Assembly (NCBI GenBank): GCA_002278935.1
Contig: NCJL01000002.1
Coordinates: forward strand, 186,001 to 250,000
Length of the DNA: 64,000 bases
Source of the DNA: Gallionellales bacterium 39-52-133
GTDB taxonomy: Bacteria > Pseudomonadota > Gammaproteobacteria > Burkholderiales > Gallionellaceae
Direction of reading: 5' to 3'
Shown piece after piece: positions 20,196 through 29,724 of the stretch (the first letter of the stretch is position 1; each line of letters begins with the position of its first letter). The position numbers and the translations under genes are program-made. The notes beneath the pieces were generated by a model that was not told where the DNA came from, searched no databases, and worked only from the letters and a program-made list of their open reading frames with translations.

Positions 20196-21128
20196 GTGTC
20201 AAAAATTATTGTTGCTGCATTATATAAATTCGCCAACTTGCCCGATTATCGGGAGATTCAGCCAGCGTTGCTGGATTTCAGTATCAGGCAGGGGCTTTAC
20301 GGTACTTTGCTGCTGGCGGAAGAAGGTATAAACGGCACTGTCGCGGGAACCCGTGCAGGTATTGATGCACTGATTGTATATTTACAAGCTGATCCGCGTC
20401 TTGCCAGTCTGGAGCACAAGGAATCCTACGCTGATGAAATGCCATTTACACGCATGAAGGTCAAGCTGAAAAAGGAAATCGTTACCCTGGGTATTGCCGG
20501 GATTAATCCAAACAACAAGGTAGGCACTTACGTTGCACCTGAAGACTGGAATGCGCTGATTTCCGACCCTGATGTGGTTTTGATCGACACGCGCAATGGT
20601 TATGAAGTCGATATTGGCACTTTCCGTGGCGCGATTGATCCGCAAACGGCCACTTTCCGGGAATTTCCTGGCTATATAAAGGAAAACTTTAACCCCGCCA
20701 AACATAAAAAAGTTGCGATGTTCTGCACCGGAGGCATACGCTGCGAGAAAGCCAGTTCACTGATGGTCGAGCAGGGTTTCGAACAGGTGTATCACTTGCA
20801 GGGAGGTATCCTGAAATACCTGGAGAAAGTCGCACCCGAAGAAAGTTTGTGGGAAGGTGAATGCTTTGTATTTGATCAGCGCATTTCGGTCGGTCACGGT
20901 TTGAAGGTGGGTGATTACGAGCAGTGTTACGGTTGCCGTCATCCTGTTTCCGCTGAAGACAAGGCATCAGCCCGGTATCTTGAGGGGGTGACATGCCCCC
21001 ATTGTTTTGAGCGCCAGACTGCAGAGCAGCGCGCCCGCTTTGCCGAACGGCAAAAGCAGAGCGAACTGGCGCGCTTAAGAGGTGGAGAGCATATTGGGGT
21101 GACGCAAAAAATAAGCAAATACATTTAG
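20196..21128 (+). CDS. trhO: tRNA uridine(34) hydroxylase TrhO (YceA family rhodanese)
   Basis: Protein of 310 residues, starting at GTG behind a clear ribosome site (AGGAAAGG, 20182-20189). The N-terminal acylphosphatase-like part has [11 protein letters not shown], followed by a rhodanese domain with active-site Cys177 in [13 protein letters not shown] and a C-terminal cysteine cluster (CYGCRHPVS...CPHCFER) that may bind metal. In E. coli TrhO makes 5-hydroxyuridine at the tRNA wobble position without oxygen-dependent cofactors. Apparently monocistronic. Confidence 0.93.
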   Translation: MSKIIVAALYKFANLPDYREIQPALLDFSIRQGLYGTLLLAEEGINGTVAGTRAGIDALIVYLQADPRLASLEHKESYADEMPFTRMKVKLKKEIVTLGIAGINPNNKVGTYVAPEDWNALISDPDVVLIDTRNGYEVDIGTFRGAIDPQTATFREFPGYIKENFNPAKHKKVAMFCTGGIRCEKASSLMVEQGFEQVYHLQGGILKYLEKVAPEESLWEGECFVFDQRISVGHGLKVGDYEQCYGCRHPVSAEDKASARYLEGVTCPHCFERQTAEQRARFAERQKQSELARLRGGEHIGVTQKISKYI

Positions 21129-21401
21129 CGTCGTGTGTCGCTGTGCATCAAGCAAGCTGGTGCCCGTGACAATTTGCATTTCAAATAATGTTGAATTGCT
21201 TGCCTTGTAAAAGATATCAATATTATTAATTAATTAGTTAATGATGTATGGAATAACTTTCAAGCAGAATACGTCGCATTTTTTTAGTTTGACACATGGT
21301 ATCTTGGTGCAAAAGGAACAGAAAATAAATGGCGGATTAAAGCGGGTTGATGATGTGGATATATTCAACTGTGTAATTTCGATTTTGAAGAGGGAGCGGA
21401 A

Positions 21402-22490
21402 ATGGATTTTTGTTGTAAAAATAGTTTGAAATATATTGTGTTGTCTGCACTGGTTTTTCCGGTTGCTGCATCAATGGCAGCCGAGCTGCCTTCCAAATCA
21501 CAGCCGAGTCAGCCCAGCATTATCATTAAAGGTGGTGGCAGTCAGCCTATATCCCCCTTGTATGTTGTGTGGAGCAAGAGTTATGAGGCACGTTATCGCG
21601 ATGTATCGATGTCGTACAAAATATCCAATGTGGTAAAAGGCATAGAAGACCTTGAGGCGAACAAGATAGATTACGCCGGTTCTGAAATCCCGTTAAAAGC
21701 GGATGAATTGAAAAGGAAGGGTCTGTTTCAATTCCCGACTGCGCTGATTTCCTTTACGCCGGTAGCCAATATTCCGGGTGTACACAGTGGCCAACTCAGG
21801 CTGGATGATGCCGCGCTGGCCGGTATATTCCTCGGCACAATCAAAAAATGGAATGATCCGCGACTCGTAGAGCTTAATCCAAAGCTGCCCTTGCCGGATG
21901 CCGAGATCAACACTGTTCACCGTAATTCAGGTAATACCATTACTTATGTATTGAGCAGTTATTTGAGCAAGGTGAGCCCTGAGTGGGCCACTAAAGTCGG
22001 GGTGGGTTCGACCTTGAATTGGCCCGTTGGGCAAGAAGTGGGCAAGGGTACCAACGAGGATATGATGGCTTATATCAAAGCCACGCCTTATTCCATGGGT
22101 TTCACCATGTTGTCTCTGGTGCTTAAAAACAATCTTAATCTGATTAAAATGAAAAATCGTGACGGAAAGTTTGTGAGTGCTACACCCGAGGGCGTGATGG
22201 CCGCGTCAAGTAATGCGAAGTGGAATGTGGAAGACGGTTTCTATAATATTTTGACCGATCAACCCGGGGCTGAAACATGGCCGTTTGTGATGACGGGTTA
22301 TGCAACGATGAAGCTGCAGCCGGCAAACCCGCAAGTCAACAAGACATTGCTGCACTTTTTTGACAGCGGCCTGAAACGTGGCCAGATCGAAGTGGTCAGC
22401 GCAGATCTGATTCCTTTGCCGGATAGTGTGGCTACAATCATTCGTGCCGCATTGAAAGAGCAGCATATAGGCAGCCAGGGTGGAAAGTAA
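21402..22490 (+). CDS. PstS-like phosphate-binding periplasmic protein
   Basis: Protein of 362 residues with a signal peptide (about 1-27, ending SMAA) and a type II periplasmic binding fold. PstS landmarks: IKGGGSQPISPLY (a modified GAGAT-type loop), the Asp-containing YAGSEIPL segment, IFLGTIKKWNDPRL, and HRNSGNTITYVLSSYL in place of the usual RSDGSGTT ligand loop. These changes could alter ligand preference. No pstC/A/B genes are adjacent; a UUCG terminator follows, so it is a single-gene unit. The 272 bp before it (21129-21401) contain no gene I can support. Start at ATG 21402 after GGAGCGG. Confidence 0.85.
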   Translation: MDFCCKNSLKYIVLSALVFPVAASMAAELPSKSQPSQPSIIIKGGGSQPISPLYVVWSKSYEARYRDVSMSYKISNVVKGIEDLEANKIDYAGSEIPLKADELKRKGLFQFPTALISFTPVANIPGVHSGQLRLDDAALAGIFLGTIKKWNDPRLVELNPKLPLPDAEINTVHRNSGNTITYVLSSYLSKVSPEWATKVGVGSTLNWPVGQEVGKGTNEDMMAYIKATPYSMGFTMLSLVLKNNLNLIKMKNRDGKFVSATPEGVMAASSNAKWNVEDGFYNILTDQPGAETWPFVMTGYATMKLQPANPQVNKTLLHFFDSGLKRGQIEVVSADLIPLPDSVATIIRAALKEQHIGSQGGK

Positions 22491-22569
22491 ATTTTCACGG
22501 CTTCCGGGATGAAGAATTTCACTTGGGGGGAATGATCTGATTCAATAATTTTTTATATTGAAATCAATA

Positions 22570-22595
22570 AATAAGGCGACTTCGGTCGCCTTATT
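22570..22595 (+). terminator. UUCG-loop intrinsic terminator after the PstS-like gene
   Basis: AATAAGGCGAC (22570-22580), loop TTCG, then GTCGCCTTATT (22585-22595): an 11-bp perfect stem with the stable tetraloop. The T-rich end is short. Confidence 0.75.
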
Positions 22596-22686
22596 CTTGG
22601 GTGGAGATTTTAATGCGTTCTTTCCGCAGTTTGCATAAGGCATCTGTATGCTATCCTTTAATTCGTTTGATTTTCCGCTATTCCAG

Positions 22687-24615
22687 ATGAAGTATTTATT
22701 ACTGGCACTACTTCTCATTCCTGCTGTTGCCTCAGCAGAACAGGACGACGACTTTCTGGCCGCACGTGAAGCATATCGTGCAGATGATCTCCCGCGTCTT
22801 GAAAAAATTGCCGAGAACTTCAAAAGCTCGCCGCTAGAACCCTATCTGACCTACTACCAGCTCCGCTTGCGCCTCTACACGCGTAACCCTGATGGCGTAA
22901 AAGAATTTCTGGCGCGACCTGACGATACACCCGTGATTGATAAGTTGCGCTCGGAATGGTTGAAGTGGCAAGCAAAACAAATGAGATGGGATGTATTTGA
23001 AGCGGAGTATCCGCGTTTGCTGGAAGCAGATGACGAGATGAAATGTTATGCGCTGCAGGCCCGTCTGCCTGATGGTGTTGAACAGGTGTTGCATGAGGCG
23101 CGTACCTTCTGGTTTAGTGGCAAGGGACAGCCGGAGAGTTGCGTGACTCTTTTCAATATGGCACTCGGTGCCGGGATAATCAGCGAAGAGGATGTATGGC
23201 AGCGTATACGACTTGCGCTTGAAGTCAATAATATCGCACTGGTCAAGCAACTCTCGGAGCACTTGCCCAAAGAGCGCAAAATTCACACAAGAGTACTGGA
23301 GAGTGCGGCTGCGCATCCGGACCGATATCTTGCGAAGCTCAAGCTTGTCAATTCAAGCGAGGCGGAACGCATGGTCGTACTCTTTGCCTTGCAGCGTTTG
23401 GCCAAGCAATTGCCTCAGCTGGCCTACTCGCGCTGGAAGAAAATTGAGGATCATTTTGATTATGCCGAACAACATTATTTTTACGGATGGCTGGGCTATG
23501 AGGCTGCGCGCAATCTGGATGACAGGGCATTGACCTGGTTCAAGGCCGCCAAGGATAATCCGCTTAATGAAACGCAGCTGGCATGGCGGACGCGGGCGGC
23601 ATTGCGTGCGGGAAACTGGTACGAGGTTTGGGCCAGCATTACCGCCATGTCACCCGGTCAGCAACGAGAAGGGGCGTGGCGCTACTGGAAAGCGAGGGCA
23701 TGGAAAGCACTCGGGCGGGACAGTGAGGCTGAAGCATTGCTGACCGAGTTGAGTCGTGAACACAATTTTTACGGGCAGCTTGCAGCAGAGGAAATCGATA
23801 CCGCCCATACTGGCGGCTTAATTTCGGTAAGCTATCAGCCAACTATAATTGAAATTGAAGCCATGCAGGCGCAACCTGCGATGCAGCGCACCTTGAGTCT
23901 CTATCGCATGGGCTTGCGAGAGGAAGCGGCAAAAGAGTGGTCCCTCGCTGTTCGCAAACTGGATGACAAGCAGTTGCTGGTTGCCTCCGGGATTGCAAGC
24001 CGCAATGAAATGTATGACCGTTCAATTAACGCGGCAGACAGGACCATCTTGCTGCACGATTTTAATTTACGATATCCCGCTCCTTACCGCGACAGCCTTC
24101 AGGAGCGGATACAGGAAAATAATCTGGAAGAGGCATGGGTATATGGTCTGATGCGACAGGAAAGCCGTTTTGTGACACAGGCAAAATCGACTGTTGGTGC
24201 GGCAGGATTGATGCAGGTTATGCCCGCAACGGCACGCTGGATAGCGCAAAAAATTGGAATGAAAGACTATCGCAAAGCACTGATCAGCGAACTGGATACA
24301 AATCTCAAACTGGGTACTTATTACATGAAAAACGTACTGTCCTCACTGGGAAATAATCCGGTACTTGCTTCTGCTGCCTATAACGCCGGGCCAGGACGTG
24401 CCCGCCAGTGGCAGGCAGAGCGACCGCTTGAAGGTGCTGTTTACGTGGAGAATATTCCTTTTGATGAGACGCGTGATTACGTCAAAAAAGTCATGAGCAA
24501 CACTGTTTATTACGCCAGGCTGTTTGGCCATGCCGCGCCTACACTGAAGCAGAGGCTGGGTGTAATCGAGGCAAATATGCGCGGCAACCAGCGCTCGATG
24601 AAGAATGAAAGATAA
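22687..24615 (+). CDS. soluble lytic murein transglycosylase
   Basis: Exported wall hydrolase of 642 residues (signal peptide MKYLLLALLLIPAVASA). A long alpha-helical superhelical domain is followed by a C-terminal lysozyme-like SLT domain. The catalytic Glu is in MRQESRFVTQAKS, followed by GAAGLMQVMPATAR and NPVLASAAYNAGPGRARQW. It cleaves glycan strands to 1,6-anhydromuropeptides. The frame is open 13 codons further up (22648), but the ATG at 22687 starts a proper signal peptide, so I use it. Overlaps cca by 11 nt. Confidence 0.92.
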   Translation: MKYLLLALLLIPAVASAEQDDDFLAAREAYRADDLPRLEKIAENFKSSPLEPYLTYYQLRLRLYTRNPDGVKEFLARPDDTPVIDKLRSEWLKWQAKQMRWDVFEAEYPRLLEADDEMKCYALQARLPDGVEQVLHEARTFWFSGKGQPESCVTLFNMALGAGIISEEDVWQRIRLALEVNNIALVKQLSEHLPKERKIHTRVLESAAAHPDRYLAKLKLVNSSEAERMVVLFALQRLAKQLPQLAYSRWKKIEDHFDYAEQHYFYGWLGYEAARNLDDRALTWFKAAKDNPLNETQLAWRTRAALRAGNWYEVWASITAMSPGQQREGAWRYWKARAWKALGRDSEAEALLTELSREHNFYGQLAAEEIDTAHTGGLISVSYQPTIIEIEAMQAQPAMQRTLSLYRMGLREEAAKEWSLAVRKLDDKQLLVASGIASRNEMYDRSINAADRTILLHDFNLRYPAPYRDSLQERIQENNLEEAWVYGLMRQESRFVTQAKSTVGAAGLMQVMPATARWIAQKIGMKDYRKALISELDTNLKLGTYYMKNVLSSLGNNPVLASAAYNAGPGRARQWQAERPLEGAVYVENIPFDETRDYVKKVMSNTVYYARLFGHAAPTLKQRLGVIEANMRGNQRSMKNER

Positions 24616-25831
24616 ATCGCCAACTATTTATTGCGTGGGGGGCGCGGTGCGGGATGGCCTGCTCGGTTTGCCGGTGCAGGATCATGATTGGGTCGTGGTG
24701 GGCGCCACACCTGAAAAAATGGAAGCTTTGGGCTACAGGCCGGTAGGCAAGGATTTTCCGGTGTTTTTGCATCCGGACACGCACGAGGAATATGCGCTGG
24801 CACGCACCGAGCGCAAAACAGCACTTGGCTACAAGGGCTTTGCAGTCTATGCCGCACCGGACGTTACGCTGGAACAGGATTTATCGCGCCGCGACTTTAC
24901 TGTCAATGCCATTGCCCGGGCTGAAGATGGCAGCCTGATCGATCCTTACCACGGCATCGACGACCTGCGCGCGGGCATATTGCGCCATGTCAGCGCGGCA
25001 TTCAGCGAGGACCCGGTGCGCATCTTGCGTGCGGCACGTTTCGTCGCGCGATTTGGTTTTTCCATTGCGCCCGAAACGCTGGAGCTGATGAAATCGATGG
25101 TTTCGAATGGAGAAGTCGATGCCTTGGTGCCGGAGCGAGTCTGGCAAGAGCTGGCGCGCGGTCTGATGGAGAAAAATCCCTCGCGTTTCATCACCACCCT
25201 GCGCGATTGCGGCGCTTTGAAAAAAATCCTGCCCGAAGTGGATGCGCTGTTTGGCGTGCCACAACCCCCGCAGCACCACCCTGAAATAGATTGCGGTATC
25301 CATACCATGATGGTGCTGGATGACACGGCAATACATGACTATGCGCTGGAAGTGCGTTTTGCGGCACTGATGCACGATCTGGGCAAGGCCAATACACCAA
25401 AAGATATTTTGCCCCGCCATATCGGTCACGAGGCGCGCAGTGTCGATCTGTTGCGCGCCTTGTGCGAGCGCCTGCGCGTGCCCGGTGAATGCCGCGACCT
25501 GGGTTTGCTGGTGGCGCGATATCACGGTGATGTGCATCGCGCCCGCGAGTTGCGCCCTGACACCATTGTGCGTTTGTTTCAAAATTGCGATGCATGGCGC
25601 AAACCGGAGCGCTTTACACAGCTGCTGGAAGCTTGCGCATCCGATGCGCGAGGCCGCAGCGGGCATGAGCAGGATGAGTACCCGCAGGCTGCATACCTTC
25701 AGCGCATGTTGCGTGCGGCACAGGCCGTGAACGCCGGTGAAATAGCGCGGCAATGTGTGGATAAAAACCTGATTGCAGAGCGGGTGAAGGAGGCAAGGAT
25801 TGTTGCGGTGGAGATGGAGCGGAACAAATAA
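24605..25831 (+). CDS. cca: multifunctional CCA protein (tRNA nucleotidyltransferase)
   Basis: Class II CCA-adding enzyme of 408 residues that builds or repairs the tRNA 3' CCA end. The N-terminal motif is GGAVRDGLLG with the metal-binding DHD (residues 26-28). Next come RRDFTVNAIA and EDPVRILRAARFVARFGF, then an HD phosphohydrolase domain (HTMMVLDDTAIHDYALEVRFAALMHDLGKA is broken here into HTMMVLDD and ALMHDLGKA). The HD domain gives phosphatase and phosphodiesterase activities in E. coli. Overlaps the transglycosylase gene. Confidence 0.95.
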   Translation: MKDKSPTIYCVGGAVRDGLLGLPVQDHDWVVVGATPEKMEALGYRPVGKDFPVFLHPDTHEEYALARTERKTALGYKGFAVYAAPDVTLEQDLSRRDFTVNAIARAEDGSLIDPYHGIDDLRAGILRHVSAAFSEDPVRILRAARFVARFGFSIAPETLELMKSMVSNGEVDALVPERVWQELARGLMEKNPSRFITTLRDCGALKKILPEVDALFGVPQPPQHHPEIDCGIHTMMVLDDTAIHDYALEVRFAALMHDLGKANTPKDILPRHIGHEARSVDLLRALCERLRVPGECRDLGLLVARYHGDVHRARELRPDTIVRLFQNCDAWRKPERFTQLLEACASDARGRSGHEQDEYPQAAYLQRMLRAAQAVNAGEIARQCVDKNLIAERVKEARIVAVEMERNK

Positions 25832-26020
25832 GTGAATATTTATTGACAGGGTATGTAAGTAATTTTGCATTCGTGCGACCAAGGGTCGAGTGCAGTAAAT
25901 ATTGACTGATTGTTGCTTCGTCCAGCAAGGAGATTCTGCTGGTGCAATGGAACAGCAGTTTGTTTTTTACCGCTTTAGTGATGACATGCGCAGCCATATT
26001 TTTAAAAAGGCAATAATCTG

Positions 26021-26494
26021 ATGGTCCGTTTAATACCAGCCTGGTCCCTCTGCAGGAGTTATCTTGAAAAGCCGGGTGCATATATACCGCAGCTCGGTTT
26101 GCGCCTGTTGCTGGCCTATGAGTTCTGGATCGCCGGGATTGAAAAAATTAAGGGCACAAACTGGTTTGCTGATATTCAGCCCAGTTTCCCTTTTCCGTTA
26201 AATTATGTTCCGGCAGAAATCAGCTGGCAGCTTGCAACCTGGTTTGAGCTGATCGGGCCTATCGCCTTGCTGCTGGGATTGGCAACTCGATTTTTCAGCC
26301 TGTCATTATTCATCCTGACGGTTGTGGCATGGGTGGCTGTTCACGCCGGGAGTGGTTATAACGTATGTGATAACGGTTACAAATTGCCATTGATCTATCT
26401 GGTGATGTTCCTTCCTTTGATATTCAACGGTGCGGGCAAGGCGAGTCTGGATTATTTCGTGTGGCAACGCTTTGCCCAGGCCGGGAAGCAGTAG
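26021..26494 (+). CDS. DoxX-like membrane protein (HvfX-type)
   Basis: Integral membrane protein of 157 residues with about four transmembrane helices (near 25-40, 65-90, 95-110 and 122-140). The DoxX features are RLLLAYEFWIAGIEKIKG and WFELIGPIALLLGLATRFFSL. DoxX-like proteins often accompany MNIO/DUF692 copper-peptide (hvf/buf) operons, where their role is not settled. Here it lies 206 bp before the sigma-factor gene of such a locus and on the same strand, so it may be a member. A redox or electron-transfer role is a guess. Confidence 0.85.
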   Translation: MVRLIPAWSLCRSYLEKPGAYIPQLGLRLLLAYEFWIAGIEKIKGTNWFADIQPSFPFPLNYVPAEISWQLATWFELIGPIALLLGLATRFFSLSLFILTVVAWVAVHAGSGYNVCDNGYKLPLIYLVMFLPLIFNGAGKASLDYFVWQRFAQAGKQ

Positions 26495-26700
26495 TCAGTC
26501 TGGCTGTAACGTGGATTGATACTTAAGTATTTGATTATATTGAATATTTTATGATTTAAATCAGGCTGTTGCAGCTGATGCAAGTTGCGGGAATGTTGCT
26601 TCCCTGTTTTAAGTATGCCGGTTGTGAGTTTTTTTGAATTGTGATGGAATAAAGCATGAGTCATGCTTGTTTACCCGGTTGAGTAGCAATTGAATCGATC
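26495..26700. other. regulatory gap upstream of the sigma-factor gene
   Basis: It holds AT-rich recurrent element copy 2 (26531-26551), a small GGGAA/TTCCC hairpin near 26590-26606, and presumably the promoter of the sigma/anti-sigma/RiPP genes. I could not identify a convincing ECF-type -35/-10 pair. Confidence 0.4.
26531..26551 (+). repeat. AT-rich recurrent element, copy 2
   Basis: Reads TTGATTATATT, then GAATATTTTA, beginning 36 bp after the DoxX-like stop. It is followed by ATCAGGCTGT, also found after copy 1. Confidence 0.7.
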
Positions 26701-27339
26701 ATGAATTTTCAGGTGTCCACCATCGCTATGAATATTGAGCAAAGCGGGTCAACAAAACTGTCGCGTCCTGAAGATTGGGTTTCGCAGCATGGCGATTATC
26801 TGTTCCGTTTTGCGATGGTCAGGCTGAGGGATGAGCATCTGGCTGAGGATGCGGTACAAGAAACGCTGCTGGCTGCATTGCAGGGACAAAAAAACTTTTC
26901 AGGCGACTCCTCGGAAAGAACCTGGCTGGTGGGCATACTGAAACACAAGATTGTTGATCTCATACGCAAAAAAGTTCGCGAACCCACCCTGGTCAATGTG
27001 GATGAAGCGATGGAGTTTGGCGAAGATGAAGTAACAGACGCCCTGTTCGATAACACCGGGCATTGGGTGACACCCTGCCAGGATTGGGGCAGTCCGGACA
27101 AGGTGCTTGAACAGAAACGTTTCTGGAAGATTTTGTCTGAATGCCTGAAACGCTTGCCGCCACAACTGGCCATGCTTTACTCGTTGCGTGAAATTTCCGG
27201 CATGGATACGGAAGAAATTTGTAAGGATCTGAATATCTCGCCGACTAACAGTTGGGTAATGTTGCACCGGGCCCGCTTGGGGTTGAAGCAGTGCTTTGAA
27301 GTCCATTGGCTGGGTGAAGAACGCGCGGGGGCAGGATAA
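26701..27339 (+). CDS. ECF-type RNA polymerase sigma factor
   Basis: Protein of 212 residues with sigma-70 region 2 (LFRFAMVRLRDEHLAEDAVQETLLAAL, then RTWLVGILKHKIVDLIRK) and region 4 (CLKRLPPQLAMLYSLREISGMDTEEICKDLNISPTNSWVMLHRARLGLKQC is the stretch, here cited by its ends CLKRLPPQLAML and VMLHRARLGLKQC). A long linker with acidic residues (about 100-135) separates them. Its stop overlaps the anti-sigma start by 1 nt. It probably drives the following RiPP genes. ECF factors are known regulators of bufferin operons in other proteobacteria. Confidence 0.93.
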   Translation: MNFQVSTIAMNIEQSGSTKLSRPEDWVSQHGDYLFRFAMVRLRDEHLAEDAVQETLLAALQGQKNFSGDSSERTWLVGILKHKIVDLIRKKVREPTLVNVDEAMEFGEDEVTDALFDNTGHWVTPCQDWGSPDKVLEQKRFWKILSECLKRLPPQLAMLYSLREISGMDTEEICKDLNISPTNSWVMLHRARLGLKQCFEVHWLGEERAGAG

Positions 27340-27617
27340 TGTTGACGTGTAAAGATGCCAGTCATCTTATGTCGCAATCATTTGATCGGCGGCTGGGCTG
27401 GATGGAAAAGGCAGGTTTGCGCTTTCATCTGGCGATTTGCAGGAGTTGCCAGATCGCGCACAGACAACTGGATTTTTTGCACTGGTTTTGTAAACGGATA
27501 GCAGCAGATCCGTCGGATATCACCTCCATGCAGCCCGGCCTCTCGGCCGAAGCGCAGGAGCGGATATTGAAAGAATTGCGTCGAAAGCAGGGTGAGCAGT
27601 CAACATCGGGTGATTGA
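27339..27617 (+). CDS. short zinc-finger (zf-HC2-like) anti-sigma factor
   Basis: Protein of 92 residues with a Cys/His motif characteristic of zinc-binding anti-sigma domains: HLMSQSFDR early, then HLAICRSCQIAHRQ, giving HxxxCxxC. No transmembrane segment is seen, so it is a soluble regulator that could sense a metal or redox signal directly through the zinc site. Overlaps the sigma gene by 1 nt. It should hold the sigma factor inactive until the signal arrives. Confidence 0.87.
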   Translation: MLTCKDASHLMSQSFDRRLGWMEKAGLRFHLAICRSCQIAHRQLDFLHWFCKRIAADPSDITSMQPGLSAEAQERILKELRRKQGEQSTSGD

Positions 27618-27675
27618 TGCTTGTGTGCCGGGAAACCGGTTTGTATTTAACTTTAAATTATGGAGAAACACCAAC

Positions 27676-27960
27676 ATGGCTAACACCAAATCTACTCTTT
27701 CCCTCGCATTAGGCAGCGTTTTTGTTGCATCGATGGCGGCTTCTTCAATGGCCAGCGCTGCTCAAAACCCGTTTGCAATGGCAAGTCTGGACAACGGTTA
27801 TATGGTTGCCCAGGCTGACAAGGCTAAAGAAGGCAAATGCGGCGAAGGCAAGTGCGGCGCAAACAAGGCAAAAGCTAAAGAAGGCAAGTGTGGCGGCGAT
27901 AAAGCAAAGATGAAAGATGGCAAATGCGGCGAAGGCAAGTGCGGCGGTACCAAGAAGTAA
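27676..27960 (+). CDS. bufferin/HvfA-type RiPP precursor with five [E/D]GKCG motifs
   Basis: Protein of 94 residues, start ATG 27676 behind GGAGA. A signal peptide (about 1-29, SMASA) is followed by a short spacer and a Lys/Gly-rich core with five motifs: EGKCG at 52-56, 57-61, 69-73 and 86-90, and DGKCG at 81-85. All five cysteines of the mature peptide (55, 60, 72, 84, 89) sit in these motifs. In HvfA and bufferin systems the MNIO enzyme and its partner convert such cysteines into heterocycles, and the exported peptide binds copper. That product and function are inferred here from family and context. The next gene starts 15 bp downstream. Confidence 0.88.
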   Translation: MANTKSTLSLALGSVFVASMAASSMASAAQNPFAMASLDNGYMVAQADKAKEGKCGEGKCGANKAKAKEGKCGGDKAKMKDGKCGEGKCGGTKK

Positions 27961-27975
27961 TAGTGCAGGGCAGAC

Positions 27976-28839
27976 ATGAATACTAAACGTATTTATGGCG
28001 CGGGCCTGGGACTGCGGCGGGAATTAATTCCCGAGCTGAAGACCCATGTGCCTTCTGCTATCGATTTTTTTGAAATCGCTCCGGAAAACTGGATTGATCT
28101 GGGTGGCGCCACAGGGCGAGACCTGCGTCAATTCAGCGAGCGGTTTCCGATTGTGTGTCACGGCCTGTCCCTTTCATTGGGCGGGCCTGCGCCGCTGGAT
28201 GAAATGTTCCTCAAGCGCGTCAAGAGTTTTCTCGATCAGCACCGCATTCCGCTTTACACAGAACACCTGAGTTATTGCAGCGATGACGGGCACTTGTATG
28301 ACTTGCTGCCGATACCGTTTACGCAGGAAGCAGTTCACTATGTGGCAGCCCGCATCCGGCGCACCCAGGATATTCTGGAGCGCAGGATTGCGGTGGAGAA
28401 TGCCTCCTACTATGTGGGCTCACCTGTCGCGGATATGAGCGAGCTGGAATTTATCAGCGCCGTGCTGGAGGAGGCGGATTGCCTGCTGCATCTGGACGTG
28501 AATAATATTTACGTCAACAGCGTGAATCACAAATATGATCCGGTAACGTTTTTGCATGCGCTGCCCGGTGAACGCATTGCCTATATTCATACTGCCGGTC
28601 ATTTCGTTGAGGCAGAAGATTTGATCGTCGACACGCATGGTGCGGATGTGATCGACCCTGTGTGGGATTTGCTGGAAGAAACCTATCAATCTTTCGGCGT
28701 ATTCCCCACCCTGCTCGAACGCGATTTCAATATTCCGCCTTTGCAGGAACTGGTTAAGGAAGTTGAACACATTGCGCAGTTGCAGCAGCGTTTTAGCCAG
28801 CCCCGGTATTCCAAAAATGAGCATGCCAAAAAAGGCTGA
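27976..28839 (+). CDS. MNIO-family (DUF692) multinuclear iron oxidase
   Basis: TIM-barrel enzyme of 287 residues. Candidate iron ligands are visible: His in [12 protein letters not shown], Glu and His in [16 protein letters not shown], Glu/Asn in [11 protein letters not shown], Asp in [11 protein letters not shown], His in AYIHTAGH and Glu in [13 protein letters not shown] enzymes use O2 and Fe to modify Cys residues in peptides (oxazolone-thioamide, thiooxazole and related products). Immediately after the precursor and before the DUF2063 partner, the usual A-B-C order. Confidence 0.94.
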   Translation: MNTKRIYGAGLGLRRELIPELKTHVPSAIDFFEIAPENWIDLGGATGRDLRQFSERFPIVCHGLSLSLGGPAPLDEMFLKRVKSFLDQHRIPLYTEHLSYCSDDGHLYDLLPIPFTQEAVHYVAARIRRTQDILERRIAVENASYYVGSPVADMSELEFISAVLEEADCLLHLDVNNIYVNSVNHKYDPVTFLHALPGERIAYIHTAGHFVEAEDLIVDTHGADVIDPVWDLLEETYQSFGVFPTLLERDFNIPPLQELVKEVEHIAQLQQRFSQPRYSKNEHAKKG

Positions 28840-28840
28840 T

Positions 28841-29644
28841 ATGTCCGTCAAGTCCGAATTGCCTGCATTCCAGCAATATCAGATTGCGTTCGCCAGCCAT
28901 ATCCGCAATCCCCAGCTCCACAAGCGGCCTCGCGGCGTGGAAGCACGGCGCATGAAAGTCTACAACGAGCTGCTCTTCAATAACCTGGAGGGCTTTTTGC
29001 TCGCCTGTTTTCCGGTGTTGCGGCAGGTGCTGGGTAAAAGGAAATGGACCAGGCTGGTGCGTGATTTTTTCACCGCACATCGCTGCCATACGCCTTTCTT
29101 CAGGCAAATCCCCGACGAGTTTGTGCACTATCTGAAAAATGAACGCGGCGCGCGGGCGGAAGATCCTGCATTTTTGCAAGACCTGGCCCATTATGAGTGG
29201 GTCGAGCTGATGCTGTCCGTTTCAAACAAGGAAACCAATTTCGCATTGATCGATGCGCAAGGCGATTTAATGCAGGGTCAGCCGGCATTAAATCCCGTGC
29301 TGACACTGCAAAGTTATGACTATCCGGTGCACCGTATCAGCCCGCGCTTTAAACCCACGGCAGAGCAGAAGGAAGAAACCCATTTCGCCATTCTGCGAAA
29401 TAGTGAAGATGAAGTGAAATTCATCCTGATCAATCCGGTCAGCATGCGTTTACTCTCGTTATTGCAGGCAACCGCGCTAAGCGGTAAAGAGGTGCTGTTA
29501 CAGATTGCCAGTGAAATGAAACATCCTGATCCGCAAGTTGTTCTGGCAGGAGGCCTTGAAATCATGCAGTCATTGCGTGATTCACAGGTAATTTTGGGAA
29601 CGTGGCATATCGAGCTCCCTGATACGCGACGTAAAAACTGGTAA
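28841..29644 (+). CDS. DUF2063-type MNIO partner protein (BufC/HvfC family)
   Basis: Protein of 267 residues. The N-terminal part (about 1-95: FQQYQIAFASHIRNPQ, RMKVYNELLFNNLEGFLLACFPVLRQVLG) is the DUF2063 putative DNA-binding fold, known as the precursor-recognition partner of MNIO enzymes. The C-terminal half is an alpha/beta domain. Upstream in-frame ATGs (28763, 28817, 28823) are open, but ATG 28841 has AAAGG at proper distance and directly follows the MNIO stop, so I chose it. Confidence 0.9.
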   Translation: MSVKSELPAFQQYQIAFASHIRNPQLHKRPRGVEARRMKVYNELLFNNLEGFLLACFPVLRQVLGKRKWTRLVRDFFTAHRCHTPFFRQIPDEFVHYLKNERGARAEDPAFLQDLAHYEWVELMLSVSNKETNFALIDAQGDLMQGQPALNPVLTLQSYDYPVHRISPRFKPTAEQKEETHFAILRNSEDEVKFILINPVSMRLLSLLQATALSGKEVLLQIASEMKHPDPQVVLAGGLEIMQSLRDSQVILGTWHIELPDTRRKNW

Positions 29645-29724
29645 ATATCATTTTGGTTGATTTCGCGCTGAGCTTTAAACCAAAACAATCAGACAGTCAA
29701 AATTGCTGGATGGAGTGAATTAAC

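Noticed and set aside
21241-21429. 62-residue frame before the PstS-like gene
   Set aside because: It overlaps the PstS-like start, has no ribosome site or recognisable features.
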